DNA of 64,000 bases from Nocardia huaxiensis (GTDB lineage Bacteria; Actinomycetota; Actinomycetes; Mycobacteriales; Mycobacteriaceae), in the NCBI RefSeq assembly GCF_013744875.1, contig NZ_CP059399.1, positions 5,828,001-5,892,000 on the forward strand, given 5' to 3'. Positions 28,162-37,821 of this stretch are shown here, one piece after another. Below the pieces are notes generated by a model, which saw only the letters and a program-made list of their open reading frames with translations, ran no database searches and had not been told where the DNA came from. The first letter of the stretch is position 1. Each line of letters starts with the position of its first letter. A program made the position numbers and the translations under genes.

Positions 28162-30107
28162 CGGTCGTCCGCACTGTGTTCACGTGCGCCGAAATCGGCG
28201 ATCACGCTGGAAGGAATCAGCACCACGGCTCGAACGCCCCCGTAGACCGATTCGCTCAGGCGGACCGAAATACCGTGCTTGGCAACAAGCTTCGCGACCA
28301 CGAACAATCCCAGCCGGATGTCATCGGTCAGAACGGCCACGCTGAAATCGGGGGGATGTGCCAGCAGGTCGTTGCGTTCAGCCAGCTGCGTGTCCGGCAT
28401 GCCGAGCCCCTGGTCCTCGATTTCGACCACCACACCTCGGCCGACGACAGCCCCCGATACCGCGACCGGTGCGTGCGGCGGCGAGAACGCGGTGGCGTTG
28501 TCCATCAGTTCGGCCAAGGCGTGAATGAGATCGGCGACCGCCCTTCCGGCGATATGGACCTCGGGCAGCCGGCCCGCCCGAATCCTGGTGTAGTCCAAGC
28601 TCTCTGCTACCGCGCCCCGTACGACGTCGCCCAGTGGCACCGGGGTCCGCCAGCGTCGGCCCGGTTGCCCGCCACCGAGAATGATGAGGTTCTCCGCATT
28701 GCGGCGCGCGCGGGTAGCCAGATGGTCGAGTTTGAACAGCAGGTCGAGATGGGCCGGATTCTCTTCGGTCCGTTCGGCTTCGTCGAGCAGAGCCAGTTGG
28801 CGGTGCACCACGATCTGGCTGCGGTGGGCGATATCGAGAAAGACCGCGTTCACGCCTGCCCGGGTCTTGGCCTCGGCGACCGCGGCGGAGACGGCGACGA
28901 GTTGGGCACGGTGGAAAGCCGCTGCCACATGACCGATTTCGTCGTTCCCGAATTCGGGCCCGTCGACTTCCGCATCGGGATCGACCCGTTCGCCGTCGGT
29001 CAGGCGGCGCATGAGGTCCGGCAGTCGCCGGTCGGCCAGCTCGAGAGTGTGGTGGCGTAAGCGCTGCATCCGTGCGACGACCCGATTGGCCATCACGAGC
29101 GCGACGACGAAGGCCAGCGCGGATACCAGCAACACCGCGGTGCCCGCGTACAGCGAATTGGTGGCGATGCGCGCGCCGTGCGCACGGGCCAGCACATGTG
29201 CGTCGAGGCTCTTGTCCTGCCAGAGTTTCAGCAAAGCCGAACGGACCCGGGTCGCGGCATTCCGCCACTCCGCCGTCTCGGTGAAGGTGAGCGTTTCCGA
29301 GGATCGCGTGCGCTCCTCCAGGGCGGCGAGTAGCTGCCAGTCGGCACCCGTCGTGATGCTGTGGAGCTGGTCGAGCCGCTCGGCGCGAAACACCGACGCC
29401 GCGTACGCCGCTTCGCGGCGATACTCGCCGACGTAGTCACCGAATTCGGTGAGCTGCTGCACTTCCGGATGTTGCGAGGCGAAGACGACCGCACCCATTG
29501 CCACCGCATGTGAGAGTGCTTCGGCGGTGCGCAGCGGTGCGACGGCATAGGAAAGTTCCACGGCGATGGCGGAGTCCGGCGCGACCCTGGCCGCCAGCAT
29601 CGCCGCGGAGAACGCACTGCCGATCACCTTGCCGAAGAGGTCGAATACCTGTCCCGAGGCCGTTCGGCGAGAATCGATCGAACCCCGGAACGACGGAAAT
29701 CGTTCGTACAGTTCGCGGTAGCCGGAGATCTCATCGGCCGAACCATCCGGATCGATTTCCCGGCCTACCTCCAGCAGACCCCGCACCTGCGTGATGGCGG
29801 CATCGGTGCGCCCGCGCACGGCAGTCAGGTCGGCTGCGGCGTTCGGCTCGCCGCTCAGATATCGCAGCGAGTGGAGGCGTTCATCCTGGAATGCTTCGAT
29901 CATCGCCAGCGCCGGATCTATCAGCCGGCTGGCCAAATCGGCCCAATTCTCGGCCTCGCGGCCGGTTTTCACCAGGTAGGTGGCGGCACCCACCCCGATG
30001 GTGAGCAGCGTGATGCTGGAAACGAGCACGATCGCCAGCAGCCGCGCGCGCACGCCCGGTCGCGCAAGCGATTTCCGGTTGGACATCCGGTGCGGTCGCG
30101 GTCTCAT
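28158..30107 (-). CDS. CvnA-like sensor histidine kinase (nitrate/nitrite-sensing-type extracellular domain)
   Basis: A 649-residue membrane protein with TM1 at about 22-46, a helical extracellular region of about 270 residues of the NIT sensing type, TM2 at 318-340, a HAMP-like linker, a coiled helix with DIAHRSQIVVHRQLALLDEAE and LFKLDHLATRARRNAENLIILGG (424-478), and a HATPase domain with N-box ELMDNATAFS (533-542) and G-box DQGLGM (565-570). This layout matches actinobacterial conservon kinases (CvnA). The usual partners (roadblock protein, DUF742, small GTPase) are absent. Start ATG 30107 overlaps the stop of the Mce-associated gene; ATG 30086 is an alternative. It is the last gene of the mce operon. 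Confidence 0.88.
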   Translation of the reverse strand: MRPRPHRMSNRKSLARPGVRARLLAIVLVSSITLLTIGVGAATYLVKTGREAENWADLASRLIDPALAMIEAFQDERLHSLRYLSGEPNAAADLTAVRGRTDAAITQVRGLLEVGREIDPDGSADEISGYRELYERFPSFRGSIDSRRTASGQVFDLFGKVIGSAFSAAMLAARVAPDSAIAVELSYAVAPLRTAEALSHAVAMGAVVFASQHPEVQQLTEFGDYVGEYRREAAYAASVFRAERLDQLHSITTGADWQLLAALEERTRSSETLTFTETAEWRNAATRVRSALLKLWQDKSLDAHVLARAHGARIATNSLYAGTAVLLVSALAFVVALVMANRVVARMQRLRHHTLELADRRLPDLMRRLTDGERVDPDAEVDGPEFGNDEIGHVAAAFHRAQLVAVSAAVAEAKTRAGVNAVFLDIAHRSQIVVHRQLALLDEAERTEENPAHLDLLFKLDHLATRARRNAENLIILGGGQPGRRWRTPVPLGDVVRGAVAESLDYTRIRAGRLPEVHIAGRAVADLIHALAELMDNATAFSPPHAPVAVSGAVVGRGVVVEIEDQGLGMPDTQLAERNDLLAHPPDFSVAVLTDDIRLGLFVVAKLVAKHGISVRLSESVYGGVRAVVLIPSSVIADFGAREHSADDR

Positions 30108-30694
30108 TTCACGGGCAGCGCGTTGTCCATGCCGCCGACTTCGGTGATCTTCCAGCCGGCGTTCTTGTCGATGGTGAGCGCGTAGGTGACGGTGGATTGG
30201 CCGCCCTGCGGGTTCTGGGCGCTGGTGGTGGTGACGTTGAGGAAGGCGCTCACCTTGTAGATGCCCGCGGACTCGGAGGTGACGGCGGCGGCGATCGGGC
30301 TGGCCTTGGAGGTCCACTGCAGCGGCAGGAGGATCTGATCGAGCTGGGCGGAGGTGGCGTCGAACTTGGCGGCCAGCTGGGTTGTGGTGTCGGCCTTGAG
30401 TTTTCCGTACCACGCCTGGGTGTCGCGGTAGTCGATGGTGGACGCGCCGACGGCGTAGTCCAGGGCGACTCGGCGGGCGTGCTGTTCGTCGTCGGCGGCG
30501 GCGTCGCGGGCGGAGAGGTCGCCGCGGGCGGAGATCAGCAGGGTGGTCAGCGTCGCGATGACAATGATCGTGAGGGTGGTCGCGAGGGCGGTGACGGCGG
30601 TGGTGAGACGGATCGCCAGTCGCCGGGGTTCGGTGGATTGCCCCGGCTCCGTGGGGGTGGTGCTGTCGGTCTTCTCGTCGGGGAGGGTGCTCAT
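30104..30694 (-). CDS. Mce-associated membrane protein (Mas)
   Basis: A 196-residue protein with a 25-residue charged and Thr/Pro-rich cytoplasmic N-terminus, one transmembrane helix at about 28-55 (LAIRLTTAVTALATTLTIIVIATLTTLLI), and a C-terminal domain of the SnoaL/VirB8-like shape (ALDYAVGASTIDYRDTQAW...TYALTIDKNAGWKITEVGGMDNALPVK). Mas proteins follow most mce operons and stabilise the Mce complex in mycobacteria. It lies 17 bases after mceF and is coupled to the kinase gene. Only one Mas gene is present, whereas two or more are common. Confidence 0.88.
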   Translation of the reverse strand: MSTLPDEKTDSTTPTEPGQSTEPRRLAIRLTTAVTALATTLTIIVIATLTTLLISARGDLSARDAAADDEQHARRVALDYAVGASTIDYRDTQAWYGKLKADTTTQLAAKFDATSAQLDQILLPLQWTSKASPIAAAVTSESAGIYKVSAFLNVTTTSAQNPQGGQSTVTYALTIDKNAGWKITEVGGMDNALPVK

Positions 30695-30711
30695 TGTCGT
30701 TCTCCTGCTGG

Positions 30712-31701
30712 TTATTTGAGGTTGATCCGGAGATGGACCGCGCCGTCGGAGCCGACGGTGGCGAGGGCCTGCGAGATGAGGGCGCCGATGTCGATTCGGC
30801 TTCCGGCCTGGGCGGTGGTGTCCATCAGGGGGCGTAGTGCGGGTGCGAGGCCGGTCAGCTGCGGGCCGATCTTCTGGAGCAGGGCGTCGAGCCGTTGCAG
30901 GAAGGGGACGATGCCGTCGCCGGTGTGGTAGTCGGCGGGTGAGTCGCCGACCGAGTACAGGCCGGAGGCGGCGACGATGAGCCGGTCCAGGGCGGTGCCG
31001 AAGCCTGTCCACTGCGGGCCGGAGGACGCCAAAGCCGTTCCGGTCCAATCCATGTCGGCACCGAGGGTCTGCATGTCGGTGAGCAGTTGGTGGATGAGGT
31101 CGGTGCGGCTGAGGATGGTGGCGGCCAGCAGGGTGGAGGCGTGTTCGATGGCGGGCAGGTCGCCGCGGGTTCCGGTGATGGCGGTGTCGATGGTGCCGAC
31201 CAGGGAGGAGATGGCCTGTGGATCGAACTGCCGCATGAGCTCCACCGCGCGCACCGCCACCTGCGGGATGGACATGGGCAGTGCGGTGGTGCGGGCGTCG
31301 ATGAGCTGGCCGTCGGCCAGGTAGGGGCCGTTCTGGTTGGGCGGATCGAATTCCACGTAGGGTTCGCCGAGCGCGGACAGCGCTTCGATGCGCAGCTCGC
31401 TGGCCGCCGGAATCCGGTAGCGCACTTGCAAATCGAGCCGCAGTTCCACTCCGGACGCGACGGTGGAGACGGCGGTGACCTTGCCGACGGGGACGCCGCT
31501 CAACAGCACAGGCGAGCCGGTGCCGACTCCACCGGAGTTGGTCAGCAGAATCCGCACCGTATGCCGGTCGCGGAACGGATCCAGGTGCAGCACACCGAAA
31601 CTCAGGTAGCCGATGCCCAGAACGAGCACACCGGCTATGGCTGCCAGCGACAGTATCGATCCGGGTTTCACGGCGCGCGGCCGCCACCGCATCGGGCTCA
31701 T
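30712..31701 (-). CDS. mceF: Mce-family protein F
   Basis: A 329-residue Mce protein with one N-terminal membrane helix (SILSLAAIAGVLVLGIGYLSFGVL, about 15-38). Then comes the MlaD/Mce domain (VRILLTNSGGVGTGSPVLLSGVPVGKVTAVSTVASGVELRLDLQ; ALGEPYVEFDP) and a long helical C-terminal region. Six such subunits form the periplasm-spanning tube for lipids. Start ATG 31701 overlaps the mceE stop. Sixth of the A-F series by position. Confidence 0.92.
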   Translation of the reverse strand: MSPMRWRPRAVKPGSILSLAAIAGVLVLGIGYLSFGVLHLDPFRDRHTVRILLTNSGGVGTGSPVLLSGVPVGKVTAVSTVASGVELRLDLQVRYRIPAASELRIEALSALGEPYVEFDPPNQNGPYLADGQLIDARTTALPMSIPQVAVRAVELMRQFDPQAISSLVGTIDTAITGTRGDLPAIEHASTLLAATILSRTDLIHQLLTDMQTLGADMDWTGTALASSGPQWTGFGTALDRLIVAASGLYSVGDSPADYHTGDGIVPFLQRLDALLQKIGPQLTGLAPALRPLMDTTAQAGSRIDIGALISQALATVGSDGAVHLRINLK

Positions 31702-32756
31702 CGGACGGCTCCGATCATGCGCAGGGTCTCGAGGATTCGCTGTACCTGGTCGTCCTCGGCGACAGCGGGTGCGTCCGTGTCGCCGATGGTCGCGCCGACG
31801 ACGTTCACCTTCGGACCGCGCTCGGCGAAGGGAATGATCTTGTCGCGCAACAGCGCGACCATGGCGTTGAGGTTCGAAGGTGCGTTCAGGTCCAGGGGAC
31901 GGTTGGTGAACAGCAACGGCACCAGGGCTTTCGCGGTGTCGTCGAGGCCGGCGACGGCCGGGGCCAGCCATGCCGCGTTGGTGGCCACCGGCGCCAGGGC
32001 CGACATGATGAGCAGCACGCCGAGCACCGAATTCACCACGGCCGAGACGTGTTCGACGCCGTAGTCGGCGAGCAGCTTGCTCAGCATGGGTTCGTCGTCG
32101 AGGATCTGGCGGGCATTGGCTTCCAGCCCCTCGAGGAAGGAGTCGACGTCGTCCAGGTGGGCGGCCACATCGGTGAAATCGGCGCCCAGGACGGCGAACA
32201 TCCGCGCCGTCTGTTCGGGATGGTCGGGCAGTGCGGTGTTCAACTGGCGGACGATCTTCTGCAGGTCGAGGATCGCGCCACTGCCCATCGCCGTGGCCAG
32301 CCCCGCGAGCGTGTCCTCCACCTGTAAGGGGGTGACCGTCTGCCGCAGGGGGATGGTCGCCCCATCGCCGAGTGCCGGTCCCGTCGCATCCGGAGGGGAG
32401 GTGAGCGCGATGTGAACGTCGCCGAGCGGGGTGGCCTGGCGCAGTTCGGCAGTGACGTTCGCGGGCAAGCGCACCGATTCGGTGATGTCCACCGTAGCCA
32501 CGACGAAACCCTTTCCCGCCGAGTCGCTTCCGGGCTCGACGACTTCGAGACCGTCCAGGTTCCCCGCGAGCACGCCGTTGGCGATCACCTTCGCGCCCGG
32601 CGGCAGGTTCAATGCGTTCGGGAATTCGATGCGCAGCATGTAGGTCGGCCCGCCGACCCGGGTGCCGGGGACGTCGACCTGCGCCGGATCGAAACCGCAT
32701 GCCGCGGTGGTGAGTACGCCGGCCAGGACCGCGATCGCGGTCTTACGGATTCTCAT
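31698..32756 (-). CDS. mceE: Mce-family lipoprotein E
   Basis: A 352-residue Mce protein with a lipoprotein-type signal ending LTTAAC, so Cys20 would be lipidated; the E subunit of mce operons is normally a lipoprotein (LprK-like). The Mce domain follows (YMLRIEFPNALNLPPGAKVIANGVLAGNLDGLEVV; ATPLGDVHIAL), then helical repeats. Start ATG 32756 overlaps the mceD stop. It probably docks the complex at the outer leaflet or in the periplasm. Confidence 0.92.
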   Translation of the reverse strand: MRIRKTAIAVLAGVLTTAACGFDPAQVDVPGTRVGGPTYMLRIEFPNALNLPPGAKVIANGVLAGNLDGLEVVEPGSDSAGKGFVVATVDITESVRLPANVTAELRQATPLGDVHIALTSPPDATGPALGDGATIPLRQTVTPLQVEDTLAGLATAMGSGAILDLQKIVRQLNTALPDHPEQTARMFAVLGADFTDVAAHLDDVDSFLEGLEANARQILDDEPMLSKLLADYGVEHVSAVVNSVLGVLLIMSALAPVATNAAWLAPAVAGLDDTAKALVPLLFTNRPLDLNAPSNLNAMVALLRDKIIPFAERGPKVNVVGATIGDTDAPAVAEDDQVQRILETLRMIGAVR

Positions 32757-33856
32757 CGCGCACCTACCGTTCCGAGCACGAGCTGGGTCACCTGCACCTG
32801 CGCGAGCCCGTCGGCGGCGGTGCAGCGACCAGCGGCGAGAGCGTTGACGGCGGCGCACACCTCCGCGGCGGCCGCGTCCGGCAACGCCACGGCCGGTGGC
32901 GCGTAGGTGATGACCGTCTGCCCGGTGGCGGGGTCGACCGCTGTCGAGAAGGCTTGTGTCAGCGGTGGAATCATGGCGATGAGCTCGCGCAGGGAGCCGA
33001 TCCCGGCGAGCAGCATGGGCAGTCGGTCGGCGGCGGAGTCGAGGCGGCGCAGCAGCGGTCCGCCGAGCATGACGATGGCCTCGTTGGCGGCGGGCAGCAC
33101 CTCGCGCAGTCCATCGACCACATCCACGATGGGCGGCACGACCTGATCGTTCGCGGCCTGCAGGGCGGCGGTGAGCCGGGTCAGCATGTCCTTCACATCC
33201 CCCCAGCCGTTGGCGGCGCTGTGGGCCAGGTCGGCGAGCGCGTCGATCAGCCCGCCCAGATGCCCGATGGCGGCATCGGGGGAATTCAAGGCCGCGCCGA
33301 GTGTGCGGACGATGTCGTTGATCTGGCGGCCGTGGCCCGCGGTGGCATTGTCGAGCGCCGCGATGCCGTCCTTGATCAGGTCGGGCCGGTCCGGCTGTTC
33401 GCCGCCGTTGAGCTCGTCCGCCAGTCCCGCGAGGGCGTTGAAGGTGGCGGTGAGGCTCTTGGGGGTCAGTGTCCGGGTGATGCAACGTTCGTGGTCCCAG
33501 GCCGGTGCGCCGTCGGCTGCGGTGCCGATGAGGGCCAGTTTGCGGTCGGCGACCAAGGTGTCGGACAGCGTGGTGGCGCCCACCTCCGCCGAAAGTCGTT
33601 CACCGGCGGGGATTTCGAAGTCGACCCGAGCGCCGTCGCCGCTGGGTTCGATGCGGGTCACGCGGCCCACACGGAGGCCGAGCACGGTGACATCGCTGCC
33701 TTCGAAGAGCCCGATACCGTCGGGCATGAGTGCGCAGTAACTGCGCATCTCAGGGGTCGGTTTCGCGAGGCGGTAGCCGGCCACGGCCACCGAAGCCAAG
33801 ACGAGAATCGTTGCGACGGAAAGGAATCCGCGTGAAGCGAAGAGCTGTTTCAGCAT
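32753..33856 (-). CDS. mceD: Mce-family protein D
   Basis: A 367-residue Mce protein. The N-terminal membrane helix is GFLSVATILVLASVAVAGYRLA (about 10-31). The Mce domain includes YCALMPDGIGLFEGSDVTVLGLRVGRVTRIEPSGDGARVDFEI and SDTLVADRKLALIG. A helical C-terminal part ends with a short Cys-containing tail (AAGRCTAADGLAQVQVTQLVLG). Start ATG 33856 overlaps the mceC stop. Confidence 0.92.
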   Translation of the reverse strand: MLKQLFASRGFLSVATILVLASVAVAGYRLAKPTPEMRSYCALMPDGIGLFEGSDVTVLGLRVGRVTRIEPSGDGARVDFEIPAGERLSAEVGATTLSDTLVADRKLALIGTAADGAPAWDHERCITRTLTPKSLTATFNALAGLADELNGGEQPDRPDLIKDGIAALDNATAGHGRQINDIVRTLGAALNSPDAAIGHLGGLIDALADLAHSAANGWGDVKDMLTRLTAALQAANDQVVPPIVDVVDGLREVLPAANEAIVMLGGPLLRRLDSAADRLPMLLAGIGSLRELIAMIPPLTQAFSTAVDPATGQTVITYAPPAVALPDAAAAEVCAAVNALAAGRCTAADGLAQVQVTQLVLGTVGAR

Positions 33857-34923
33857 CAGCACACCCGCCCGGGCACGGGGACGCAGATGGCCGCGCCGGT
33901 GAGGGTGGTCGCGGACTGATCGAGGGACAACCCCTGCGCCGAGGCCAGCGGCTGTAGTTGCGCGCCGATCCCGCGCAGCGAATCCAGCAGGGCCTGCAAC
34001 TTGGCTCCGATCTCGTCGAGCTCGAGCAGCGAATCGGCCAGCGGCCCTGCCATCGGCTGCAGCGTGGTGTCCCAGGCCTGCGCGAGCGGCGCCGCCCGAT
34101 CGAGGGTGCGTGCGAGCACGGTCATGGCCTGATTCACCTCGAATGCATGGTTCTCCACCAGGGTTTCGAGGATGCAGAAGCTCTGGATGAGGGTGATGAG
34201 CACCTGTTTTCCGCCGTCGAGAGCGTTGACGTATTCGTCGGCCAGCCGCAGCGACCGCGAGATGTCGGCGTTCTGCCGGTTCATGATGTCGACGATGGTG
34301 CCGACGGCGGTCAGCGTGGTGCCGATGGCCTGCGGGTTCCTGCTCACCGCGGATTCGAGGGCGGCCACGTTCTGCCGTAGGACGGTGCCGTCGATCTCGC
34401 CGACGGGCCGGATGGCCTCCTGGAACACCTTGGGCAGGCTGTAGGGCAGCACCACCCGGTCGGCCGGAATCGGTGTGCCGCCCAGGGGCTCCGTCCCCGC
34501 GGGGATGACCGCGAGGTAGTGGCCGCCGACGATGGTGAGCATGCGCACGGCGAGGGTGGTCTGCGCCCCCAGGAATACCTCCTCCGCGACGGTGAACCGC
34601 ATCTCGACCCGATCCCCCTGGGCGGACAGCGATTTCACTTCGCCGACGGTGACGCCGGCGACTCGCACCGGATCGCCGGCCCGCACCGATCCCGCGTCGG
34701 TCAGATACGCCGTGTGCGTGCGCACATCGAAGTCGGATACGTAAACGAGGCCGAATCCGGCCGCCAGCACGACGACGCACACCAGACCGGCCAGTCCCCA
34801 GCGCTTATCCGCGCGAGCCCGGGCCGCGTCGCCGAGCGGTGCCCGATCCCGCGAGGTGAGGCGTCGCAGCGCCGAGGAGAGCCTTCCGACGGCCCGGGTC
34901 AGGTTGTGGACGGTGCGTGACAT
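33856..34923 (-). CDS. mceC: Mce-family protein C
   Basis: A 355-residue Mce protein with an unusually long basic cytoplasmic N-terminus (about 43 residues) before the membrane helix GLAGLVCVVVLAAGFGLVYV. The Mce domain follows (DVRTHTAYLTDAGSVRAGDPVRVAGVTVGEVKSLSAQGDRVEMRFTV; TIVGGHYLAVIP). ATG 34923 (MSRTVHN) overlaps the mceB stop and was preferred over the ATG four codons earlier. The C-terminus has a Cys pair (AICVPVPGRVC). Confidence 0.92.
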   Translation of the reverse strand: MSRTVHNLTRAVGRLSSALRRLTSRDRAPLGDAARARADKRWGLAGLVCVVVLAAGFGLVYVSDFDVRTHTAYLTDAGSVRAGDPVRVAGVTVGEVKSLSAQGDRVEMRFTVAEEVFLGAQTTLAVRMLTIVGGHYLAVIPAGTEPLGGTPIPADRVVLPYSLPKVFQEAIRPVGEIDGTVLRQNVAALESAVSRNPQAIGTTLTAVGTIVDIMNRQNADISRSLRLADEYVNALDGGKQVLITLIQSFCILETLVENHAFEVNQAMTVLARTLDRAAPLAQAWDTTLQPMAGPLADSLLELDEIGAKLQALLDSLRGIGAQLQPLASAQGLSLDQSATTLTGAAICVPVPGRVC

Positions 34924-35927
34924 CAGTTGTTGCACAGTGAGATCCTCTGTCCCGCGATGAGCAGCTGAAGTGGTTGCGGTGCTTGCGCATTGCCGTTCGA
35001 GCAGGCCGTTTGCACGCCGGGCGCCGACGTCGGAATGGCCGCGCCCAGTTGTTGCAGCACCGCGGGCAGCCTGTTCAGGGTCGCGACCGTCTCGTTCGGG
35101 TCCGGGAAGGCCCCCCGGAGCAGGATTTCCAGATCGGGGTTGGTTCCCGGCGTGAGTCCCACTGTGGCGAGCAGGTTTTCGGCGGGCATGAGGATCGGCG
35201 GGATCTTCTGGGAGAACTCGATGAGCCCGCCGACCTTCTGAGTGAGGTTGACGAAGATGGCGGTCAGCTGGGTCAGCAGTTGCACCGCGTTACCGGATTT
35301 GCCGCCCAGGTGTTCGGAGACCGTGCCCAGATTGCGGACCAGTGTCGCGATGACGATCTGCCGGTCGGTGACATAGCCGCTCAGTTTTTCGATCGCTTCC
35401 AGTGCCGGTCCCATCCCGGTGCCGGATCCTTCGATCACGGCCAGCATGCTGGTGGCGAACTGATTGAGGTCCGCCGGTGTGAGTTGCGCCAGTACCGGTT
35501 CCAGGCCGTTGAACACCGTGGTGATGTCGAACGCCGGAACCGTGTGGTCGACGCCGATGATCTGTCCGGGTGCGCGCCGGTTACCCGGCTGGTCGGGTTG
35601 CTGAATGTCGAGATACCGCTGACCGCTCAGGTTCTGGTATCGGATGGCGAGGGTGCTGTTGTCGAACACCCGGTGCTCGCGTCCGACCGAGAACCGCACC
35701 GAGGCAAGGCTTCCAGCCAGGCGGACGTCACCGACCTTGCCGACGCGCACGCCGAAGACCCGCACGTCGTCACCGGCCTTGAGTCCGTTGGCATCGGTGA
35801 ATTCGGCGGTGTAGCTGTCGGTCTCGCCCTCCATGGGGCGTTCGATCACGTGGAAGACCAGGATCAGCAGGACGATCATGGCCCCTGCGAACGCTCCCAG
35901 TCGCAGCAGCAGCGAGCGTGCCCTCAT
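34923..35927 (-). CDS. mceB: Mce-family protein B
   Basis: A 334-residue Mce protein with membrane helix LLLRLGAFAGAMIVLLILVFHVI at the start. The Mce domain follows (SYTAEFTDANGLKAGDDVRVFGVRVGKVGDVRLAGSLASVRFSV; NLSGQRYLDIQQP). A helical region and a C-terminal tail with two Cys (TACSNGN...RISLCNN) complete it; these may form a disulphide. ATGA overlap with the mceA stop. Part of the six-subunit channel. Confidence 0.93.
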   Translation of the reverse strand: MRARSLLLRLGAFAGAMIVLLILVFHVIERPMEGETDSYTAEFTDANGLKAGDDVRVFGVRVGKVGDVRLAGSLASVRFSVGREHRVFDNSTLAIRYQNLSGQRYLDIQQPDQPGNRRAPGQIIGVDHTVPAFDITTVFNGLEPVLAQLTPADLNQFATSMLAVIEGSGTGMGPALEAIEKLSGYVTDRQIVIATLVRNLGTVSEHLGGKSGNAVQLLTQLTAIFVNLTQKVGGLIEFSQKIPPILMPAENLLATVGLTPGTNPDLEILLRGAFPDPNETVATLNRLPAVLQQLGAAIPTSAPGVQTACSNGNAQAPQPLQLLIAGQRISLCNN

Positions 35928-36952
35928 CGCGCACCTCCCAGCAGCGGGACCGCCAGGGCGGGCACGCCGCGCAGGTCGACGGCGAGGTTCAGGACCGGTC
36001 CGTTTCCGGTGTCGGGCATGGCCACGCCGAGGCGCCGCAGTAGTTCACCCAGCTCGGCGCTGGAGCGGGCGGGGTCGGGCACCGTGTGCGACAGCATCGA
36101 CAGCACCGGCACGAGCGTGGTCACCGTCTCCGCGAAATGCGTTTCCGCTGTGGACAAGACGTTCGCCAGGGCGGGAATCAATTCGGTCACGATCATCTGG
36201 GTGCTGGCGTCGAATTTCGCCAGATTCTCCGGTGAGCGCAGATATTCGGCGTCGTACGCGCTGCTCAGTAGGCTGGCCAGGCCGTGTGTGGTGGCCGGCA
36301 GACCGGCCAGCGTCGCACCGTACTGCCTCAGCAGGAACGAGCTGGACAGCCGCTGGGTGTCCGCGATCGCGCGCACCGTAGCGACGATCGCCTCGATGAG
36401 TGGTGTGAAAGCACTTGTGCCACTGGATATCCGATCCAGTATCGAGATCAGATCCGGGCTGAGCACCTCATTGCTGAAGGTGCCGACCGAGCGCAGCAGC
36501 GTCGAGATGGTCGCGTCGCGGACCTGGCCGGCACGGGACCCGGTCAGGTCGATCACCGCACCGTCGGCGAGCGACGCCCCGCCCGCGCCGCGTTCGAGCG
36601 CGATCTCGGCGACGCCGAACAGGTTGCCGGGCACATAGTCCACACCGAACGCGTCGGTGAGCCCGAACAATTGGTCGCGGTGCAGGGTCAAGGTGATGCG
36701 CTGGCGCTGACCGTCCGGTTCGATGGCCTCCACCTGACCCACGGCCACACCGTCGAGTCGTACGTCGTTGCCGGTCTGCACACCGGTTCCGACCTTGTCG
36801 GTGAGCACCGCCACCGACAGGGTGCCGTCATTTCGCGACGGCAGCATGCGCCATCCGATGAGCACGAGAATTGTCAGGGCCACCACGACGATGCCGATGC
36901 GGCGCGACAGGCGGGCGTCGGTCGCGACGCCGGGGAGTCCGTACGCAGGCAT
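35924..36952 (-). CDS. mceA: Mce-family protein A
   Basis: A 342-residue Mce protein; membrane helix RIGIVVVALTILVLIGWRML at about 18-37. The Mce domain is LSVAVLTDKVGTGVQTGNDVRLDGVAVGQVEAIEPDGQRQRITLTL, with the companion strand FGVAEIALERG. A long helical C-terminal region follows. The start was placed at ATG 36952, five bases after the yrbEB stop; the extension to 37114 is shadow. No RGD or other host-cell motif is seen. First Mce subunit of the operon. Confidence 0.92.
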   Translation of the reverse strand: MPAYGLPGVATDARLSRRIGIVVVALTILVLIGWRMLPSRNDGTLSVAVLTDKVGTGVQTGNDVRLDGVAVGQVEAIEPDGQRQRITLTLHRDQLFGLTDAFGVDYVPGNLFGVAEIALERGAGGASLADGAVIDLTGSRAGQVRDATISTLLRSVGTFSNEVLSPDLISILDRISSGTSAFTPLIEAIVATVRAIADTQRLSSSFLLRQYGATLAGLPATTHGLASLLSSAYDAEYLRSPENLAKFDASTQMIVTELIPALANVLSTAETHFAETVTTLVPVLSMLSHTVPDPARSSAELGELLRRLGVAMPDTGNGPVLNLAVDLRGVPALAVPLLGGAR

Positions 36953-36957
36953 GCCCC

Positions 36958-37821
36958 TCACCCCGCGAACCGGACAGGTGAGGTGAATCCCCACAGCGCC
37001 AGCGTCATGACCATATTGAGCGCGATGATCGCCACCAGGCTCGCCCGGATGGCCCGCCCGGAGGCGATACCCACGCCCTCCGGCCCGCCGGTGGCGAAAA
37101 AGCCCTGATAGCAATGGATCACGATCACCGCGACCGCGAAGACCGCGACCTTCACGACAGCGGCCAGCACGTCCCAGCTGACCACGAACATGGTGAAGTA
37201 GTGGTCATACACGCCCGCGGGCTGATCATGCAGCCGTACCACGATGACCGCGCACGCGAAATAGCTCAGGATCAGGGCGATCAGGAACGTGGGCACGATC
37301 GCGACCAAGCCCGCGATCACCCGGGTGGCGACCACGAAGGCCACCGACCGCACACCGAGTGATTCGATGGCGTCGATCTCCTCCGAGATGCGCATGGACC
37401 CGATTTCGGCGGTCATCCGGCAGCCCGCCTGGGCGGCGAAACCCACCCCGGCGGCGATCGGTGCGAGCTCACGCGTGTTGGCGAAGGCGGAGATGACGCC
37501 GGTGACCTGGCCCAGCGACACCAGATTCAGCGCGCTGTAGGCCTCGATGCCGGTCGACGCGCCGACCGCGGCACCCATGATTCCCATGACCGCGGCGGTC
37601 CCGCCGCCGACGATGATCGAGCCGCGGCCCCACGTCATATCGGTGATCAGCGCCATCGTCCGACCGCGGTAGTGCCTGAGCGCGAAGGGAATCGATGACA
37701 GCACCTGCCAGCAGAAGCCGAGCACGAATCCGAGATTGTCGAGCGGCCCCCACGGCCGCACCCGCGTTCGCAGCGTGCGTAACCACCGAAAACCCCTGGG
37801 CGTGTACGGAGTTGCGATCAT
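36958..37821 (-). CDS. yrbEB: YrbE-family ABC-type lipid permease B (MlaE fold)
   Basis: A 287-residue permease with about five or six membrane helices. The conserved cytoplasmic coupling motif SEEIDAIESLGV contacts the ATPase. It pairs with YrbEA as the membrane core of the Mce importer. Start ATG 37821 overlaps the yrbEA stop. The energising ATPase (MceG/Mkl) is not encoded in this window and must come from elsewhere, as is normal in Mycobacteriales. Confidence 0.93.
   Translation of the reverse strand: MIATPYTPRGFRWLRTLRTRVRPWGPLDNLGFVLGFCWQVLSSIPFALRHYRGRTMALITDMTWGRGSIIVGGGTAAVMGIMGAAVGASTGIEAYSALNLVSLGQVTGVISAFANTRELAPIAAGVGFAAQAGCRMTAEIGSMRISEEIDAIESLGVRSVAFVVATRVIAGLVAIVPTFLIALILSYFACAVIVVRLHDQPAGVYDHYFTMFVVSWDVLAAVVKVAVFAVAVIVIHCYQGFFATGGPEGVGIASGRAIRASLVAIIALNMVMTLALWGFTSPVRFAG

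Noticed and set aside
32753..34780. Long N-terminal extensions of the Mce frames upstream of their chosen starts
   Set aside because: The extra residues are Arg/Gly-rich shadow of the previous Mce gene in another frame; the ATGA overlaps give normal Mce lengths.
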